A stretch of 64,000 nt of DNA from Burkholderia pyrrocinia (GCF_018417535.1 NZ_CP070977.1:1674001-1738000); one strand, 5' to 3'; shown: positions 41,970-51,520, numbered from the stretch's first letter. Translations and numbers: made by a program. Notes: generated by a model not told the origin, from the letters alone.

Positions 41970-42221
41970 CCGGACGCCGTGCGCGGCAAGCGCTCGCGCG
42001 ACGCAATGCGTGCCGCCGGCTCACGAACGGATTCCGGCCTCCGTCAAATCGACGTTTCCGCCGTTTCAGCCATTGCAACGCGCTAAACAGCGGCATCGCG
42101 TCCGCAAATAATCTTCAAGGCGGATGACAGCGGACGCCCGGCGCCTGCATTTTTAAATTGAAACCAAAAACGGCCGTTTAACGCCCGTTCGAATCGTCAT
42201 GTGCCGAAATATACTTCGCGC

Positions 42222-42297
42222 GCATCCAACCCTCGTGCCAAAGAGAGGATGCGTTTCCGCCCCGGTCACGGTCCCCCTGTGACCGGGGCTTTTTTTG
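42222..42297 (+). ncRNA. Candidate small RNA, about 76 nt
   Basis: A good -10 (TATACT, 42210-42215) without a strong -35 (TTCGAA at 42188) would start transcription near 42222. The transcript would form a 7-bp stem CGCATCC (42221-42227)/GGATGCG (42247-42253) and a strong terminator (42259-42296). No ORF of useful size fits, and the nearest genes are 250 bp upstream and 415 bp downstream. Alternatively the hairpin is a distant terminator for the LysR gene. Family not recognised. Confidence 0.5.
42259..42296 (+). terminator. Very strong rho-independent terminator in the gene-poor gap
   Basis: An 11-bp perfect stem (GCCCCGGTCAC 42259-42269 with GTGACCGGGGC 42279-42289) with a 9-nt loop, then seven T residues (42290-42296). 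It lies 290 bp after the LysR stop. Confidence 0.88.
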
Positions 42298-42590
42298 CCT
42301 GCGCGCCGCGCCGGCAACGGGTTTCAGGCCGCGACGCGATGCCCGCGCCGGGTTGCAGCCGGCGCATCAGCGACCCGGCCACGCGCCGCTGTGCAGTCGC
42401 CGGCCGACTCCCGGATCGCCGCGCGAGGCGACCGTCAATCCGCCGCGAACCATCGCTGGATCACGATCCCCCAACCGGAAGCCGCCCCCTGCTTGTTACG
42501 AAAACCTTTCGAATCGGGCGCGATCGTTCAGTCGCCCCGCCGGCGCGCCGCCCGCGGGCCTCGCAAGCACGCCGGACGCGCCCCGCATTG

Positions 42591-42614
42591 TTGACATGAA
42601 ATCAAGATAATTTC
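42591..42614 (+). promoter_or_regulatory. Promoter/operator candidate ahead of the MFS exporter
   Basis: A perfect TTGACA (42591-42596) is followed by an AT-rich stretch with the inverted repeat GAAAT (42598-42602)/ATTTC (42610-42614) and a GATAAT (42606-42611). The -35 and -10 spacing is not standard. It probably marks the promoter and a regulator site. Confidence 0.4.
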
Positions 42615-42712
42615 GTCTGCATGCGGCTTTTTCCGCAAAAGTAATGCGGGCACACTTCGCCCTGTTCTCAACGGCCCCGTGCTGTTGTCCGTCGATTACA
42701 GGAGCCCATCGC

Positions 42713-43918
42713 GTGACCACTACGACTTCTTCCCCTTCCCGCCCGGGCGGCGGCGCCGCGCTGCCGCTGCTGGCGCTCGCCGCCGGTGCGTTCGGCATCG
42801 GCACGACCGAGTTCTCGCCGATGGGCCTGCTGCCCGTGATCGCCGACGGCGTGCACGTGTCGATCCCGCAGGCCGGCATGCTGATCAGCGCCTATGCGAT
42901 CGGCGTGATGGTCGGCGCGCCGCTGATGACGCTGCTGCTCGCGCGCTGGTCGCGCCGCTCGGCGCTGATCGCGCTGATGTCGATCTTCACGATCGGCAAC
43001 CTGCTGTCGGCGGTCGCGCCGGGCTACACGACGCTGCTGCTCGCCCGCCTCGTGACGAGCCTCAACCACGGCGCGTTCTTCGGGCTCGGCTCGGTGGTCG
43101 CGGCCAGCCTCGTGCCGCGCGACAAGCAGGCCAGCGCGGTCGCGACGATGTTCATGGGTCTCACGATCGCGAACGTCGGCGGCGTGCCGGCCGCGACCTG
43201 GCTCGGCCAGATCATCGGCTGGCGCATGTCGTTCGCGTCGACCGCGGGCCTCGGCCTGATCGCGATCGCCGGCCTGTTCGCCGCGCTGCCGAAGGGCGAA
43301 GCCGGCAAGATGCCCGACCTGCGCGCCGAACTCTCGGTGCTGACGCGCCCTGTCGTGCTCGGTGCGCTCGGGACGACGGTGCTCGGCGCCGGTGCGATGT
43401 TCACGCTCTACACGTATGTCGCGCCGACGCTCGAACACCTGACCGGCGCAACGCCCGGCTTCGTGACCGCGATGCTGGTGCTGATCGGCGTCGGCTTCTC
43501 GATCGGCAACATCGCGGGCGGCCGCCTGGCCGACCGCTCGCTCGACGGCACGCTGGTCGGCTTCCTGCTGCTGCTGATCGCGACGATGGCCGCGTTCCCG
43601 CTGCTCGCCGGCACGCATGCCGGCGCCGCCGTCACGTTGCTCGTGTGGGGTATCGCCACGTTCGCGGTCGTGCCGCCGCTGCAGATGCGCGTGATGCGCG
43701 CGGCGCACGAAGCACCGGGCCTCGCGTCGGCCGTCAACATCGGCGCGTTCAACCTCGGCAACGCGGTCGGCGCGGCCGCCGGCGGCGCGGCGATCTCGGC
43801 CGGCTTCGGCTACGCGGCGGTGCCGCTCGTCGGCGGGCTGATCGCCGCGGCCGGACTCGTGCTCGTCATGCTGCAGATGGCGCAGCGCCGCCGTGCACCG
43901 GCCGCCGCGAATTCGTAA
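42713..43918 (+). CDS. MFS exporter of the sugar-efflux/AraJ (DHA1) type
   Basis: 401 residues with 12 membrane segments. The opening ALAAGAFGIGTTEFSPMGLLPVIAD is typical of the DHA1 AraJ/SotB/YdhP group. The GTG at 42713 follows AGGAG at 8 nt. Substrate unknown; arabinose, IPTG or drug efflux is reported in relatives. Preceded by an AT-rich promoter/operator region and standing alone. Confidence 0.88.
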   Translation: MTTTTSSPSRPGGGAALPLLALAAGAFGIGTTEFSPMGLLPVIADGVHVSIPQAGMLISAYAIGVMVGAPLMTLLLARWSRRSALIALMSIFTIGNLLSAVAPGYTTLLLARLVTSLNHGAFFGLGSVVAASLVPRDKQASAVATMFMGLTIANVGGVPAATWLGQIIGWRMSFASTAGLGLIAIAGLFAALPKGEAGKMPDLRAELSVLTRPVVLGALGTTVLGAGAMFTLYTYVAPTLEHLTGATPGFVTAMLVLIGVGFSIGNIAGGRLADRSLDGTLVGFLLLLIATMAAFPLLAGTHAGAAVTLLVWGIATFAVVPPLQMRVMRAAHEAPGLASAVNIGAFNLGNAVGAAAGGAAISAGFGYAAVPLVGGLIAAAGLVLVMLQMAQRRRAPAAANS

Positions 43919-43987
43919 GCGCCACCCATCCGGTGTCGGGACCCGGCGCAGGCGGGCGGCGCACGCGATCCGGCCCCGCTGTATCAG

Positions 43988-45010
43988 TCAGCGCGCGGCG
44001 GCGAACCCGCCGAAGAACGCACGCGCGTTCGCGTCGAGGCTTTCGAGGTGATAACCGCCCTCCTGCACGATCACCGTCGGCAACCCGAGCGCGCCGATCG
44101 CGCCGCCGAGCCGCCCGAAGCCGGCGGTCGTAACGGCGACCTGCGATTGCGGATCATCCTTGTAGATGTCGAAGCCGAGCGCGAGCACGAGCGCATCGGG
44201 CTGGAACCGCGCGAGCGCGCGCAGCGCGTCGTCCAGCCGTTCGAAGAACGCCGATTCCGGCGCGCCATGCGGCATCGGCAGGTTGAGGTTGAAGCCGTCG
44301 CCCGCCCCCGCGCCCGTCTCTTCCTCGTAGCCCGCGACGACCGGATAGAAGTTGGTCGGATCGCCGTGGATCGACACGTACATCACATCGTCGCGGCCGT
44401 AGAAGATCTCCTGCACGCCCTGCCCGTGATGCATGTCGGTATCGAGGATCGCGACCCGGCGATAGCGGCCGAGCAGCGACTGCGCGGCGATCGCCGCATT
44501 GTTCAGGTAGCAGAAGCCGCCGGCCGCGTCGCGGCGCGCGTGATGGCCCGGCGGCCGGCACAGCGCGTAGGCTTCGCGCGCGCCGCCGTTGACGTCGGCC
44601 GCGGCCGCGAGCGCGCCCTGCGCGGACCAGTACGCGGCGCGCCACGTGTTCGCGCCGACCGGGCAACTGCCGTCGGCGAGGTAGCGCGCGGCTTTCGCGA
44701 GCACGCCGCGCAGCGGGTTCGGCTCGCGCACGAACACGTTCGACATCACTTCGTCGCCCCAGTCGTCGGGCATCTGCTTCCAGTCGCGGTGCGCGTCCTC
44801 GAGAAAGCGCAGGTAGTTCATGTCATGCACGGCCGCGATCGGCGCGGTGCCGCGGTCGGCCGGCTCGCGCACGTCGAAATCGAGCGAGCGCACGGCCGCG
44901 ACGAGCCGCGCCGCGCGCTCGGGCACTTCCTGCGGTTCACGCATCTGCCCGCGCGACAGGTAGCTGCGCGGATGGTGCAGCAATTGTTCGGGATGGAAAT
45001 AGGTTTTCAT
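43988..45010 (-). CDS. aphA: Acetylpolyamine amidohydrolase / histone deacetylase family
   Basis: Zinc-dependent deacetylase of 340 residues, the length of bacterial acetylpolyamine amidohydrolases. Catalytic signatures: ALCRPPGHHARRDAAGGFCYLNNAA (His-His pair), ILDTDMHHGQGVQEIFYG (metal Asp and His), and LVLALGFDIYKDDP with the second metal Asp. It would remove acetyl from N-acetylated polyamines or related amides. Last of a probable three-gene operon after the M20 amidohydrolase gene (25 bp). Confidence 0.86.
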   Translation of the reverse strand: MKTYFHPEQLLHHPRSYLSRGQMREPQEVPERAARLVAAVRSLDFDVREPADRGTAPIAAVHDMNYLRFLEDAHRDWKQMPDDWGDEVMSNVFVREPNPLRGVLAKAARYLADGSCPVGANTWRAAYWSAQGALAAAADVNGGAREAYALCRPPGHHARRDAAGGFCYLNNAAIAAQSLLGRYRRVAILDTDMHHGQGVQEIFYGRDDVMYVSIHGDPTNFYPVVAGYEEETGAGAGDGFNLNLPMPHGAPESAFFERLDDALRALARFQPDALVLALGFDIYKDDPQSQVAVTTAGFGRLGGAIGALGLPTVIVQEGGYHLESLDANARAFFGGFAAAR

Positions 45011-45035
45011 CGTTCGTCCTCGTCGGTTCGCCGCG

Positions 45036-46307
45036 TCATGCGCCCTGCGCGGTGGTTGCCGCTTCGACGCGCGCCACGATGCCGGCGCGCGCCAGCACCG
45101 CATGGAGCAGCACGTTCGTGCCGCACGTCACGTCGTCGGGCAGCGCATCCTCGGCTTCGTTGTGCGACAGGCCGTCGACGCACGGGATGAACACCATCGC
45201 GGTCGGGATGCGGCGCGCGAGCAGGATCGCATCGTGGCCGGCGCCGCTGACGATCCGCTCGTTCGTGTAGCCGAACGCGGCCGCCGCCTGTGCGACCAGC
45301 TCGACGCAGTCGCGATCGAACGGCGTCGCCGGGCTGCGCCAGCACGTGTCGATCGCGACCTGCACGCCACGCGCGGCGGCGACGCGCGCGCACGCATCGC
45401 GCAGGTCGCGCTCCATCGCATCGACTTCGGCATCGTCGTGGTGGCGCAGGTCGACCGTGAACGTCACGTCGCCGGCGATGGTATTGCGCGACGCGTTGCG
45501 GATCCCGACCTGCCCGATCGTCGCGAGCCCGCGCGGCGCGTAGCCGGCGACGATCCGTTCGAGCTCGAGCGCGATCTGCGCGCTCGCGAAATACGCGTCC
45601 TTGCGATACGGCATCGGCGTCGTGCCCGCGTGCGCGGCGACGCCCGTCACCGTCACATCGAGCCAGCGGATCGCCTGCCCGCCCGTGACGATGCCGATCG
45701 TCGTGCCGTTCGCCTCGAGCACGGGCCCCTGCTCGATATGCGCTTCGAAATACGCATCGACCGCGCCGCCCGCCACGCGCGTACCGCGATAGCCGCATGC
45801 GTCGAGTGCCGCGCCGAGCGTGACGCCGTCGGCGTCCTGCCTGGCGAGCGCGTCGGCGAGCGGCAACGCGCCCGTGAACACGGCCGACCCGAGCATCGCC
45901 GGCGCGAAGCGCGCGCCTTCCTCATTGGTCCACGACACGATCTCCAGCGGCTTGTCGGTCGCGATGCCCGCGTCGTTCAGCGTGCGTACGAGTTCAAGCG
46001 CGGCGAGCACGCCGTACACGCCGTCGAAGCGGCCGCCTTCGGGCTGCGTATCGAGATGGCTGCCGATCAGCACCGGCGCGGCCCGCGCATCGGTGCCGTC
46101 GCGCCGTGCAAACAGGTTGCCGGCTTCATCGACACTCACCGTCATCCCCGCGTCGCGGCACCATTGTGCGAACAGGTCGCGCCCGCGCCGGTCGTCGTCG
46201 GTGAGCGCGAGGCGCCGCACGCCGCCGCGCGGCGTCGCGCCGACGCGCGCCATGTCGGCCAAGCTCTGCCACAGACGCGCGCCGTCGATTTCCAACAGGT
46301 CTTTCAT
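45036..46307 (-). CDS. M20 family N-carbamoyl-L-amino acid hydrolase / allantoate amidohydrolase-like
   Basis: 423 residues. Di-metal peptidase fold with GSHLDTQPEGGRFDGVYGVLAAL (metal His and Asp), EIVSWTNEEGARF (catalytic and metal Glu), FEAHIEQGPVLEANG and GAGHDAILLARRIPTAMVFIP. The family cleaves N-carbamoyl or ureido groups from amino acids; exact substrate unknown. GGAG precedes the ATG at 46307. It lies between an MHS transporter and an acetylpolyamine deacetylase gene. Confidence 0.87.
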   Translation of the reverse strand: MKDLLEIDGARLWQSLADMARVGATPRGGVRRLALTDDDRRGRDLFAQWCRDAGMTVSVDEAGNLFARRDGTDARAAPVLIGSHLDTQPEGGRFDGVYGVLAALELVRTLNDAGIATDKPLEIVSWTNEEGARFAPAMLGSAVFTGALPLADALARQDADGVTLGAALDACGYRGTRVAGGAVDAYFEAHIEQGPVLEANGTTIGIVTGGQAIRWLDVTVTGVAAHAGTTPMPYRKDAYFASAQIALELERIVAGYAPRGLATIGQVGIRNASRNTIAGDVTFTVDLRHHDDAEVDAMERDLRDACARVAAARGVQVAIDTCWRSPATPFDRDCVELVAQAAAAFGYTNERIVSGAGHDAILLARRIPTAMVFIPCVDGLSHNEAEDALPDDVTCGTNVLLHAVLARAGIVARVEAATTAQGA

Positions 46308-46338
46308 GTGCACTCCAGATGAATTCGTTCGTCGAGGT

Positions 46339-47649
46339 TCAATGCGAGCCGAGCGCTTCTGCAGCGGCCGGCTGGGCCGCCCGGCGTGCGTCGAGCGCGA
46401 CGATGCAGAGCAGCGAGATGCCCGCGAGACACGAGTAGAACACCGCGAGCGGCCACCATTGGCCCGTGAAGCGATGCGCGAGCCACGTGCCGACGAGCGG
46501 CGTCAAGCCGCCCGCGATCGCGCCGCAGATTTGATAAGCGAGCGAGATCGCCGAATAACGCACGTGCGCGGGAAACACGTCGCTCACGAAGCCCGCGATC
46601 ACCGAATAGAAACCAGCCATGCACACGACCGCGAGCGCGATGCCCGCGACGAGCGACGCGGACGTGCCGCCCTGCACGAGCATGAACATCGGATACGGCG
46701 ACAGCATCGCGAGCAGCGCCGCGAGCTTCAGGAAGCGCGCGCCGCCGATCCGCTCGGCGATCCATGCGGCGATCGGCTGCGCGACGAACTGGATGATCGC
46801 GACCGCGAACAGGCTGTCGAGGATCAGCGAACGCGATACGCCGACGTACTGCGTGGTGTACGCGATCATGAACGTGTTGGTGAAATAGACGCCCGCGATC
46901 CCGATCGTATTCGCGCCGATGCAGAGGGCCACGAGCCCCGACGCGGAACGGAACACTTCGGCGACCGGCAGCTTCACCGTGCGGTTCGCTTCCTTCACGC
47001 GCGCGAATTCCGGCGACTCGTTCACGCCGAGCCGGATCAGGATGCCGACCACGAGCAGCACCGCGCTCGCGAGAAACGGCAGGCGCCAGCCCCACGCGAG
47101 GAAGTCGGCCTTGTCCATCGACGTGACCGCGCGGAACGCGATCAGCGACAAGATCAGCCCGGCCGGGCTGCCGAGCTGCGCGAACGACGCGAAGAACGTG
47201 CGGCGCCCCTGCGGCGCGTGCTCGCCCGCCATCAGCACCGCGCCGCCCCATTCGCCGCCGACCGCGATCCCCTGCACGACGCGCAGCACGACGAGCAGCA
47301 CCGGCGCGAGCATGCCGACCTTCGAGTAATCGGGCAGCAGGCCGACACAGACAGTCGCGACGCCCATCATCATCAGCGTCGTCATCAGCGCCTTCTTGCG
47401 GCCGATACGATCGCCGAGATGGCCGAAGATGACACCGCCGAGCGGCCGCGCGAAGAAGCCGACCGCGAACGTCGCGAACGACGCCATCGTGCTGACGAAC
47501 GAGTCGTGCGACGGGAAATAGAGTTCGCCGAACACGAGCGCGGCGGCGGTCGCGTAGATGTAGAAGTCGTACCACTCGATCATCGTGCCGATGAACGCGG
47601 CCGTAGCGGCGCGTCCCGGCTGGCGGGCGGAAGGAAGGGACTGGGTCAT
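46339..47649 (-). CDS. MHS family metabolite transporter
   Basis: 436-residue MFS symporter with 12 membrane segments and the group motif FIGTMIEWYDFYIYATAAALVFGELYFP. First gene of the operon with the M20 hydrolase and the acetylpolyamine amidohydrolase, hence the probable importer of their substrate. The ATG at 47649 was preferred over the open frame upstream. Divergent from a LysR gene. Confidence 0.88.
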   Translation of the reverse strand: MTQSLPSARQPGRAATAAFIGTMIEWYDFYIYATAAALVFGELYFPSHDSFVSTMASFATFAVGFFARPLGGVIFGHLGDRIGRKKALMTTLMMMGVATVCVGLLPDYSKVGMLAPVLLVVLRVVQGIAVGGEWGGAVLMAGEHAPQGRRTFFASFAQLGSPAGLILSLIAFRAVTSMDKADFLAWGWRLPFLASAVLLVVGILIRLGVNESPEFARVKEANRTVKLPVAEVFRSASGLVALCIGANTIGIAGVYFTNTFMIAYTTQYVGVSRSLILDSLFAVAIIQFVAQPIAAWIAERIGGARFLKLAALLAMLSPYPMFMLVQGGTSASLVAGIALAVVCMAGFYSVIAGFVSDVFPAHVRYSAISLAYQICGAIAGGLTPLVGTWLAHRFTGQWWPLAVFYSCLAGISLLCIVALDARRAAQPAAAEALGSH

Positions 47650-47842
47650 GCGGGCTCCTGACGCGCGCCGCGTTGCAGGGCGACACGCAATATCGTGGTG
47701 ACGGCCGTCTGTCGCGGCCTCGCGCCGCACGCTGCGGCACCGCTCCTTTATCGGCGACCGCAAATCATTAGTCAAATCTCAAGTTATTATTCGCCATATA
47801 AATTTAACTAATGCCCACCCCGACGCCTCGCCCGGAGACCCG
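47650..47842. promoter_or_regulatory. AT-rich divergent control region of the MHS transporter and LysR gene
   Basis: AT-rich DNA in 47760-47812 stands out from the genome average. It contains ATTAGT and ACTAAT as widely spaced inverted half-sites, plausible LysR contacts. Exact promoter elements could not be fixed. Confidence 0.4.
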
Positions 47843-48799
47843 ATGCGCCCCGACCTCGCCCCGTTCCTGAACGACCGTCTCGACTGGAACCTGCTGCGTA
47901 CCTACCTGGTGATCATCCAGGAGCGCAGCGTGAGCCGCGCGGCCGCGCGCCTGCACGTGACGCAGCCGGCCGTGAGCCAGGCATTGCGGCGGCTCGAGGA
48001 CACCCTCGAACGCCGGCTGATCGAGCGGCGCGGCGCGCACTTCGCACCCACGCCGGCCGGCGAAGCCGTGTACCGGATCGCGAGCGACATCTACGGCGGC
48101 ATCTCGCGCCTCGAAACGGAAATCGACGACAGCACGGCCGACCTCACCGGTTCGATCCGGTTGCTGACGGTGAGCCGCATCGAATCGCCTGTCTACGACG
48201 AATTCCTCGCGGAGTTTCATCGCGCGTATCCGCGCATCGACCTGCAGATCGAGGTGATGCGCTCGTCGGACATCCTGTCGTCGCTGCTGCAGAAGACGGC
48301 CACGGCCGGGCTCGGCCTGTGCCGCACGCCGCACGACAAGCTGGAGATGCGCTGCTTCCTGCGCCAGCGCTATGCGATCTACTGCGGCCGCCATCACCGG
48401 CTGTTCGGGCAGACGCAACTGCGGATGGACGATCTGCTCGCGGAGAATTTCGTGTCGTTCACGAGCGACCAGATCGGCGACAGCCTGTCGCCGCTCACCG
48501 TGTTCCGCGACCAGAAGGGCTTCACGGGGCGCATCGTCGCGTCGTCGCCGAGCCTCGAGGAAGTGCGGCGGCTGATCTTCGCGGGCTACGGGATCGGTTG
48601 CCTGCCCGAGCACATCGTGCGCGACGACATCGCGCAGCAGCGGCTGTGGCGGCTGCCGCCCGACGACGGGCTCGTCGACGTCGACGTGTTCCTGCTGTGG
48701 CATCGCGACCGCAAGATGAACGCGGCCGAGCACGCGTTTCTCGACGCGATGGAGCGCTGCATGCAGCGCTATTCGCTGGCGGAACGGCTGGGGAAGTAA
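47843..48799 (+). CDS. LysR family regulator (divergent from the MHS transporter operon)
   Basis: 318 residues, wHTH at about 15-72 (LRTYLVIIQERSVSRAAARLHVTQPAVSQALRRLEDTLE in parts) followed by a co-inducer domain. GGAG precedes the ATG. By position it controls the transporter-amidohydrolase-deacetylase operon; the inducer would be its substrate. Converges with the porin gene. Confidence 0.87.
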   Translation: MRPDLAPFLNDRLDWNLLRTYLVIIQERSVSRAAARLHVTQPAVSQALRRLEDTLERRLIERRGAHFAPTPAGEAVYRIASDIYGGISRLETEIDDSTADLTGSIRLLTVSRIESPVYDEFLAEFHRAYPRIDLQIEVMRSSDILSSLLQKTATAGLGLCRTPHDKLEMRCFLRQRYAIYCGRHHRLFGQTQLRMDDLLAENFVSFTSDQIGDSLSPLTVFRDQKGFTGRIVASSPSLEEVRRLIFAGYGIGCLPEHIVRDDIAQQRLWRLPPDDGLVDVDVFLLWHRDRKMNAAEHAFLDAMERCMQRYSLAERLGK

Positions 48800-48809
48800 C
48801 GGCGCGAAC

Positions 48810-48833
48810 GCGCCCGGAGAAAGCGCCGGGCGC
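48810..48833. terminator. Hairpin between the convergent LysR and porin genes
   Basis: Stem GCGCCCGG (48810-48817) with CCGGGCGC (48826-48833), 8-nt loop, between two converging genes. No T tract, so it may act weakly in both directions. Confidence 0.4.
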
Positions 48834-48857
48834 ATGCGGCCCGGCGCGTCGACAACG

Positions 48858-49928
48858 TCAGAAGCGATGCACGATGCCGAGCTGCACGCCGCGCGCATTC
48901 GCGCCCGGATACGCGAGCGGCAGGCCGGGATTCGCCGCGCCGGCGAGCGTGTAGCCGGCCTGGTTGCGGTTGCGCAGGTACGACAGCGCACCGTAGAAGC
49001 TCGTGCGCTTCGACAGGTCGTACTCGTACATCAGCCCGAGCTGGTCCGCGTTGTTGCCCTGCGACGACTGGTCGTGCAGATACGCGTAACCGAGCGCGAC
49101 ATAGTTCGCCGGGTTGAACTGGTATTTGACCGACAGCCCGTACACGCGCGAATCGATCCCGAAGTCGGCCCACTTCACCGCGGAGAAACCGCCGTACACG
49201 GTGGCCTTGCCGATCGCGTACGATGCACCGGCCATGATCGTGCGATCGGTCGTGGTCGCCGTCGCGTTCTTCAGCCACTGGCCCGCGACGAACGCCGCGA
49301 ACGGCCCGTGTTCGTAGGTCAGGTCGAACTGCTGGCTGGAGCCTGCCGAGCGCACGCCGCCCGCATCGCCGAACCCGAAGTACAGCCCGCCCTGGAAACC
49401 GGCGATCTCCGGGCTCTGGTACGACAGCGTATTGCTCGTGCGGAACGCGAACACGGTCAGGTTGTCCATGCCGGACGCCTGCGTGACGCCGCCGAACGCA
49501 TCCTGCCCGCCCTGGTCGTTGAACAGCGGCGAATTCTGCCGGCCCGCGCGCACCTTGCCCCACTGCCCCGCGATGCCGACCCATGCCTGCCGGTTGAACA
49601 TGCTGCCCGAACTCGCCAGCGAGCCGTCGTTCGGGTTGAAACCGTTTTCCAGCGCGAACTCGATTTTCTGCCCGCCGCCGATATCCTCGCCGCCCTTCAG
49701 CCCGAACCGGCTGCCCCACTGCCCGCCCGAGCCGATCGCCGCCGTATAGCCGTTGCCCGTATTCACGTACTGCGCGAATTCGTCGATCACGCCGTACAGC
49801 GTGACGCCGTCCTGCGCGAGCGCAGCCCCCGACCCGGCGAGGCACGCGGCCGCCACCGTCATGCGAAGACCGGCGTGCACCGGCCGTACCCGGGAATCGC
49901 TGCCGCGGGCGTTCAGTTGTTTAGTCAT
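48858..49928 (-). CDS. Burkholderia-type outer-membrane porin
   Basis: 356 residues. Signal peptide ending in AALAQ, mature start DGVTLYGVIDEFAQYVNTGNG, and a terminal Phe (GIVHRF) as in trimeric beta-barrel porins. The start ATG at 49928 gives a long charged pre-segment before the hydrophobic signal; an in-frame ATG at codon 23 (MTVAAACLAG) may be the true one, neither having a good Shine-Dalgarno. Loop 3 will decide selectivity. It follows the NCS1 permease gene, so an outer-to-inner membrane uptake path is possible. Confidence 0.9.
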   Translation of the reverse strand: MTKQLNARGSDSRVRPVHAGLRMTVAAACLAGSGAALAQDGVTLYGVIDEFAQYVNTGNGYTAAIGSGGQWGSRFGLKGGEDIGGGQKIEFALENGFNPNDGSLASSGSMFNRQAWVGIAGQWGKVRAGRQNSPLFNDQGGQDAFGGVTQASGMDNLTVFAFRTSNTLSYQSPEIAGFQGGLYFGFGDAGGVRSAGSSQQFDLTYEHGPFAAFVAGQWLKNATATTTDRTIMAGASYAIGKATVYGGFSAVKWADFGIDSRVYGLSVKYQFNPANYVALGYAYLHDQSSQGNNADQLGLMYEYDLSKRTSFYGALSYLRNRNQAGYTLAGAANPGLPLAYPGANARGVQLGIVHRF

Positions 49929-50089
49929 ACTATTCAATGGCAAGAGAATGAAACGACGCCGGGCGCAGCGGTCACGCCGCACCGGCATCGCGGGAAAGGG
50001 GATGTGCAGGAGCGCCCGGCGCAGGCAGCGCCCGGCTCGACGCAAAGCTCAGGCCGGCAACCGGCCGGCCCGATGCGCGAGACGCGCCG

Positions 50090-51520
50090 TCAGTGGTGAA
50101 CTTCGCCGCGTTCGAGCGGCAGGATCAGGCGCTCGGGGATGCTGCGCCGCGACGCGCGCGCGCAGATGTAATACAGCACGGCCGGCACGATCAGGCCGAG
50201 GATCCACGAGATGTCGGTGCCGCCGAGCGCGTCGACGAGAGGACCGGTGTAGATGTGCGTCGACATGAACGGCAACTGCACCAGGATGCCGACCACGTAG
50301 ATCGTGATCGCCATCACGTTCCAGCGACCGTAGCGGCCATCCGGATCGGACAGAGCCGGCACGTCGTAGCGCGAGCGCGTGAAGCAGTAGTAGTCGACCA
50401 GGTTGATCGCGCTCCACGGCGTGAAGAACGCGAGCAGGAACAGGATGAACGCGGTGAATTCCTTCAGGAACGAATGGCGGCCCGCGAGCGCGATCAGCGT
50501 CGACACGCAGATCATCCCGAAGATGTACACGAGGCGGCTCTTCGACGACACGGCACCCTTGCCGCGAAAACCGCTGACGATCGTCGCCATCGACATGAAG
50601 CTGCCGTACGCGTTGAGTGCCGTCACCGTCACCTTGCCGAACGCGATGCTGAAGTACAGCAACGCGGCCACGGCGCCCGTCGAACCGAGGCCGACGATAT
50701 ACGCCACTTCATGGTGCGCGAACTGGCTGCCGGCCAGCGCGGCCGCGAACACGCCGAACACCATCGCCGCCTGCGCGCCGATCACCGAGCCCAGGCCGAC
50801 CGCGAGAAACGTCGCGACCGACGACGTCGAGCGCGGCAGGTAGCGCGAATAGTCGGCGACGTACGGGCCGAACGCGATCTGCCACGACGCGGACAGCGAC
50901 ATCGACAGCAGGAAGCTCGCGAGCGAGAAATGCTTGTTCGCGAGCAGCGCGCCGACGTCGTGGTTCGCGAACAGTTGCGAGAACATGTAGACGAACGCGA
51001 CGATGCCGACCACGCTCGCGATCCGGCCGACGAAGTGGATCGCGCGATAGCCGAACACGGTCAGCACGACGATCACGGCGGCGAACAGCAGGATGCCGGC
51101 CGCGTCGTCGACGTGCAGCAGTTGCGCGACGGCCTGCCCGGCCAGCACCGAGCCGCTTGCGGAAAAGCCGATATACATCAGGCACACGAGCACGATCGGG
51201 ATCATCGCGCCATACACGCCGAACTGCACGCGGCTCGAGATCATCTGCGGCAGCCCGAGCTGCGGCCCTTGCGCGCCGTGCAGCGCCATCACCGCGCCGC
51301 CGACGAGCTGGCCGAGCAGCAGCGCGACCAGCGACCAGAACACGTCGCCGCCGAGCACGACCGCGAGCGCGCCCGTGACGATGGCCGTGATCTGCATGTT
51401 CGCCGACAGCCACAGCGTGAACTGGCTCAGCAGGCCGCCGTGGCGCTCGGCGTCGGGAATGAAGTCGATCGAGCGTACCTCGATCAGGCCGCCGGCTTTT
51501 CCACTGGGATTCGTTGACAC
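50090..51520 (-). CDS. NCS1 family permease (purine/cytosine-type)
   Basis: 476 residues with 12 membrane segments. NCS1 features: VRSIDFIPDAERHG at the N-terminus, FSASGSVLAGQAV, and ISWILGLIVPAVLYYI near the C-terminus. The family imports nucleobases, hydantoins, allantoin and thiamine; substrate not determined. The GTG at 51520 follows GGAG; the longer open frame is non-coding. A palindromic site (51701-51712) lies in the promoter region. Confidence 0.88.
   Translation of the reverse strand: MSTNPSGKAGGLIEVRSIDFIPDAERHGGLLSQFTLWLSANMQITAIVTGALAVVLGGDVFWSLVALLLGQLVGGAVMALHGAQGPQLGLPQMISSRVQFGVYGAMIPIVLVCLMYIGFSASGSVLAGQAVAQLLHVDDAAGILLFAAVIVVLTVFGYRAIHFVGRIASVVGIVAFVYMFSQLFANHDVGALLANKHFSLASFLLSMSLSASWQIAFGPYVADYSRYLPRSTSSVATFLAVGLGSVIGAQAAMVFGVFAAALAGSQFAHHEVAYIVGLGSTGAVAALLYFSIAFGKVTVTALNAYGSFMSMATIVSGFRGKGAVSSKSRLVYIFGMICVSTLIALAGRHSFLKEFTAFILFLLAFFTPWSAINLVDYYCFTRSRYDVPALSDPDGRYGRWNVMAITIYVVGILVQLPFMSTHIYTGPLVDALGGTDISWILGLIVPAVLYYICARASRRSIPERLILPLERGEVHH

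Larger units (their letters stand above)
41970..42712. other. 743-bp gene-poor intergenic region
   Basis: No recognisable protein gene. From left to right: featureless DNA to about 42150; an AT-richer segment (42150-42215) with TATACT; a compact sRNA-like element with a strong terminator (42222-42297); about 290 bp of featureless GC-rich DNA; and AT-rich promoter-like DNA at 42591-42614 ahead of the MFS gene. Confidence 0.5.
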
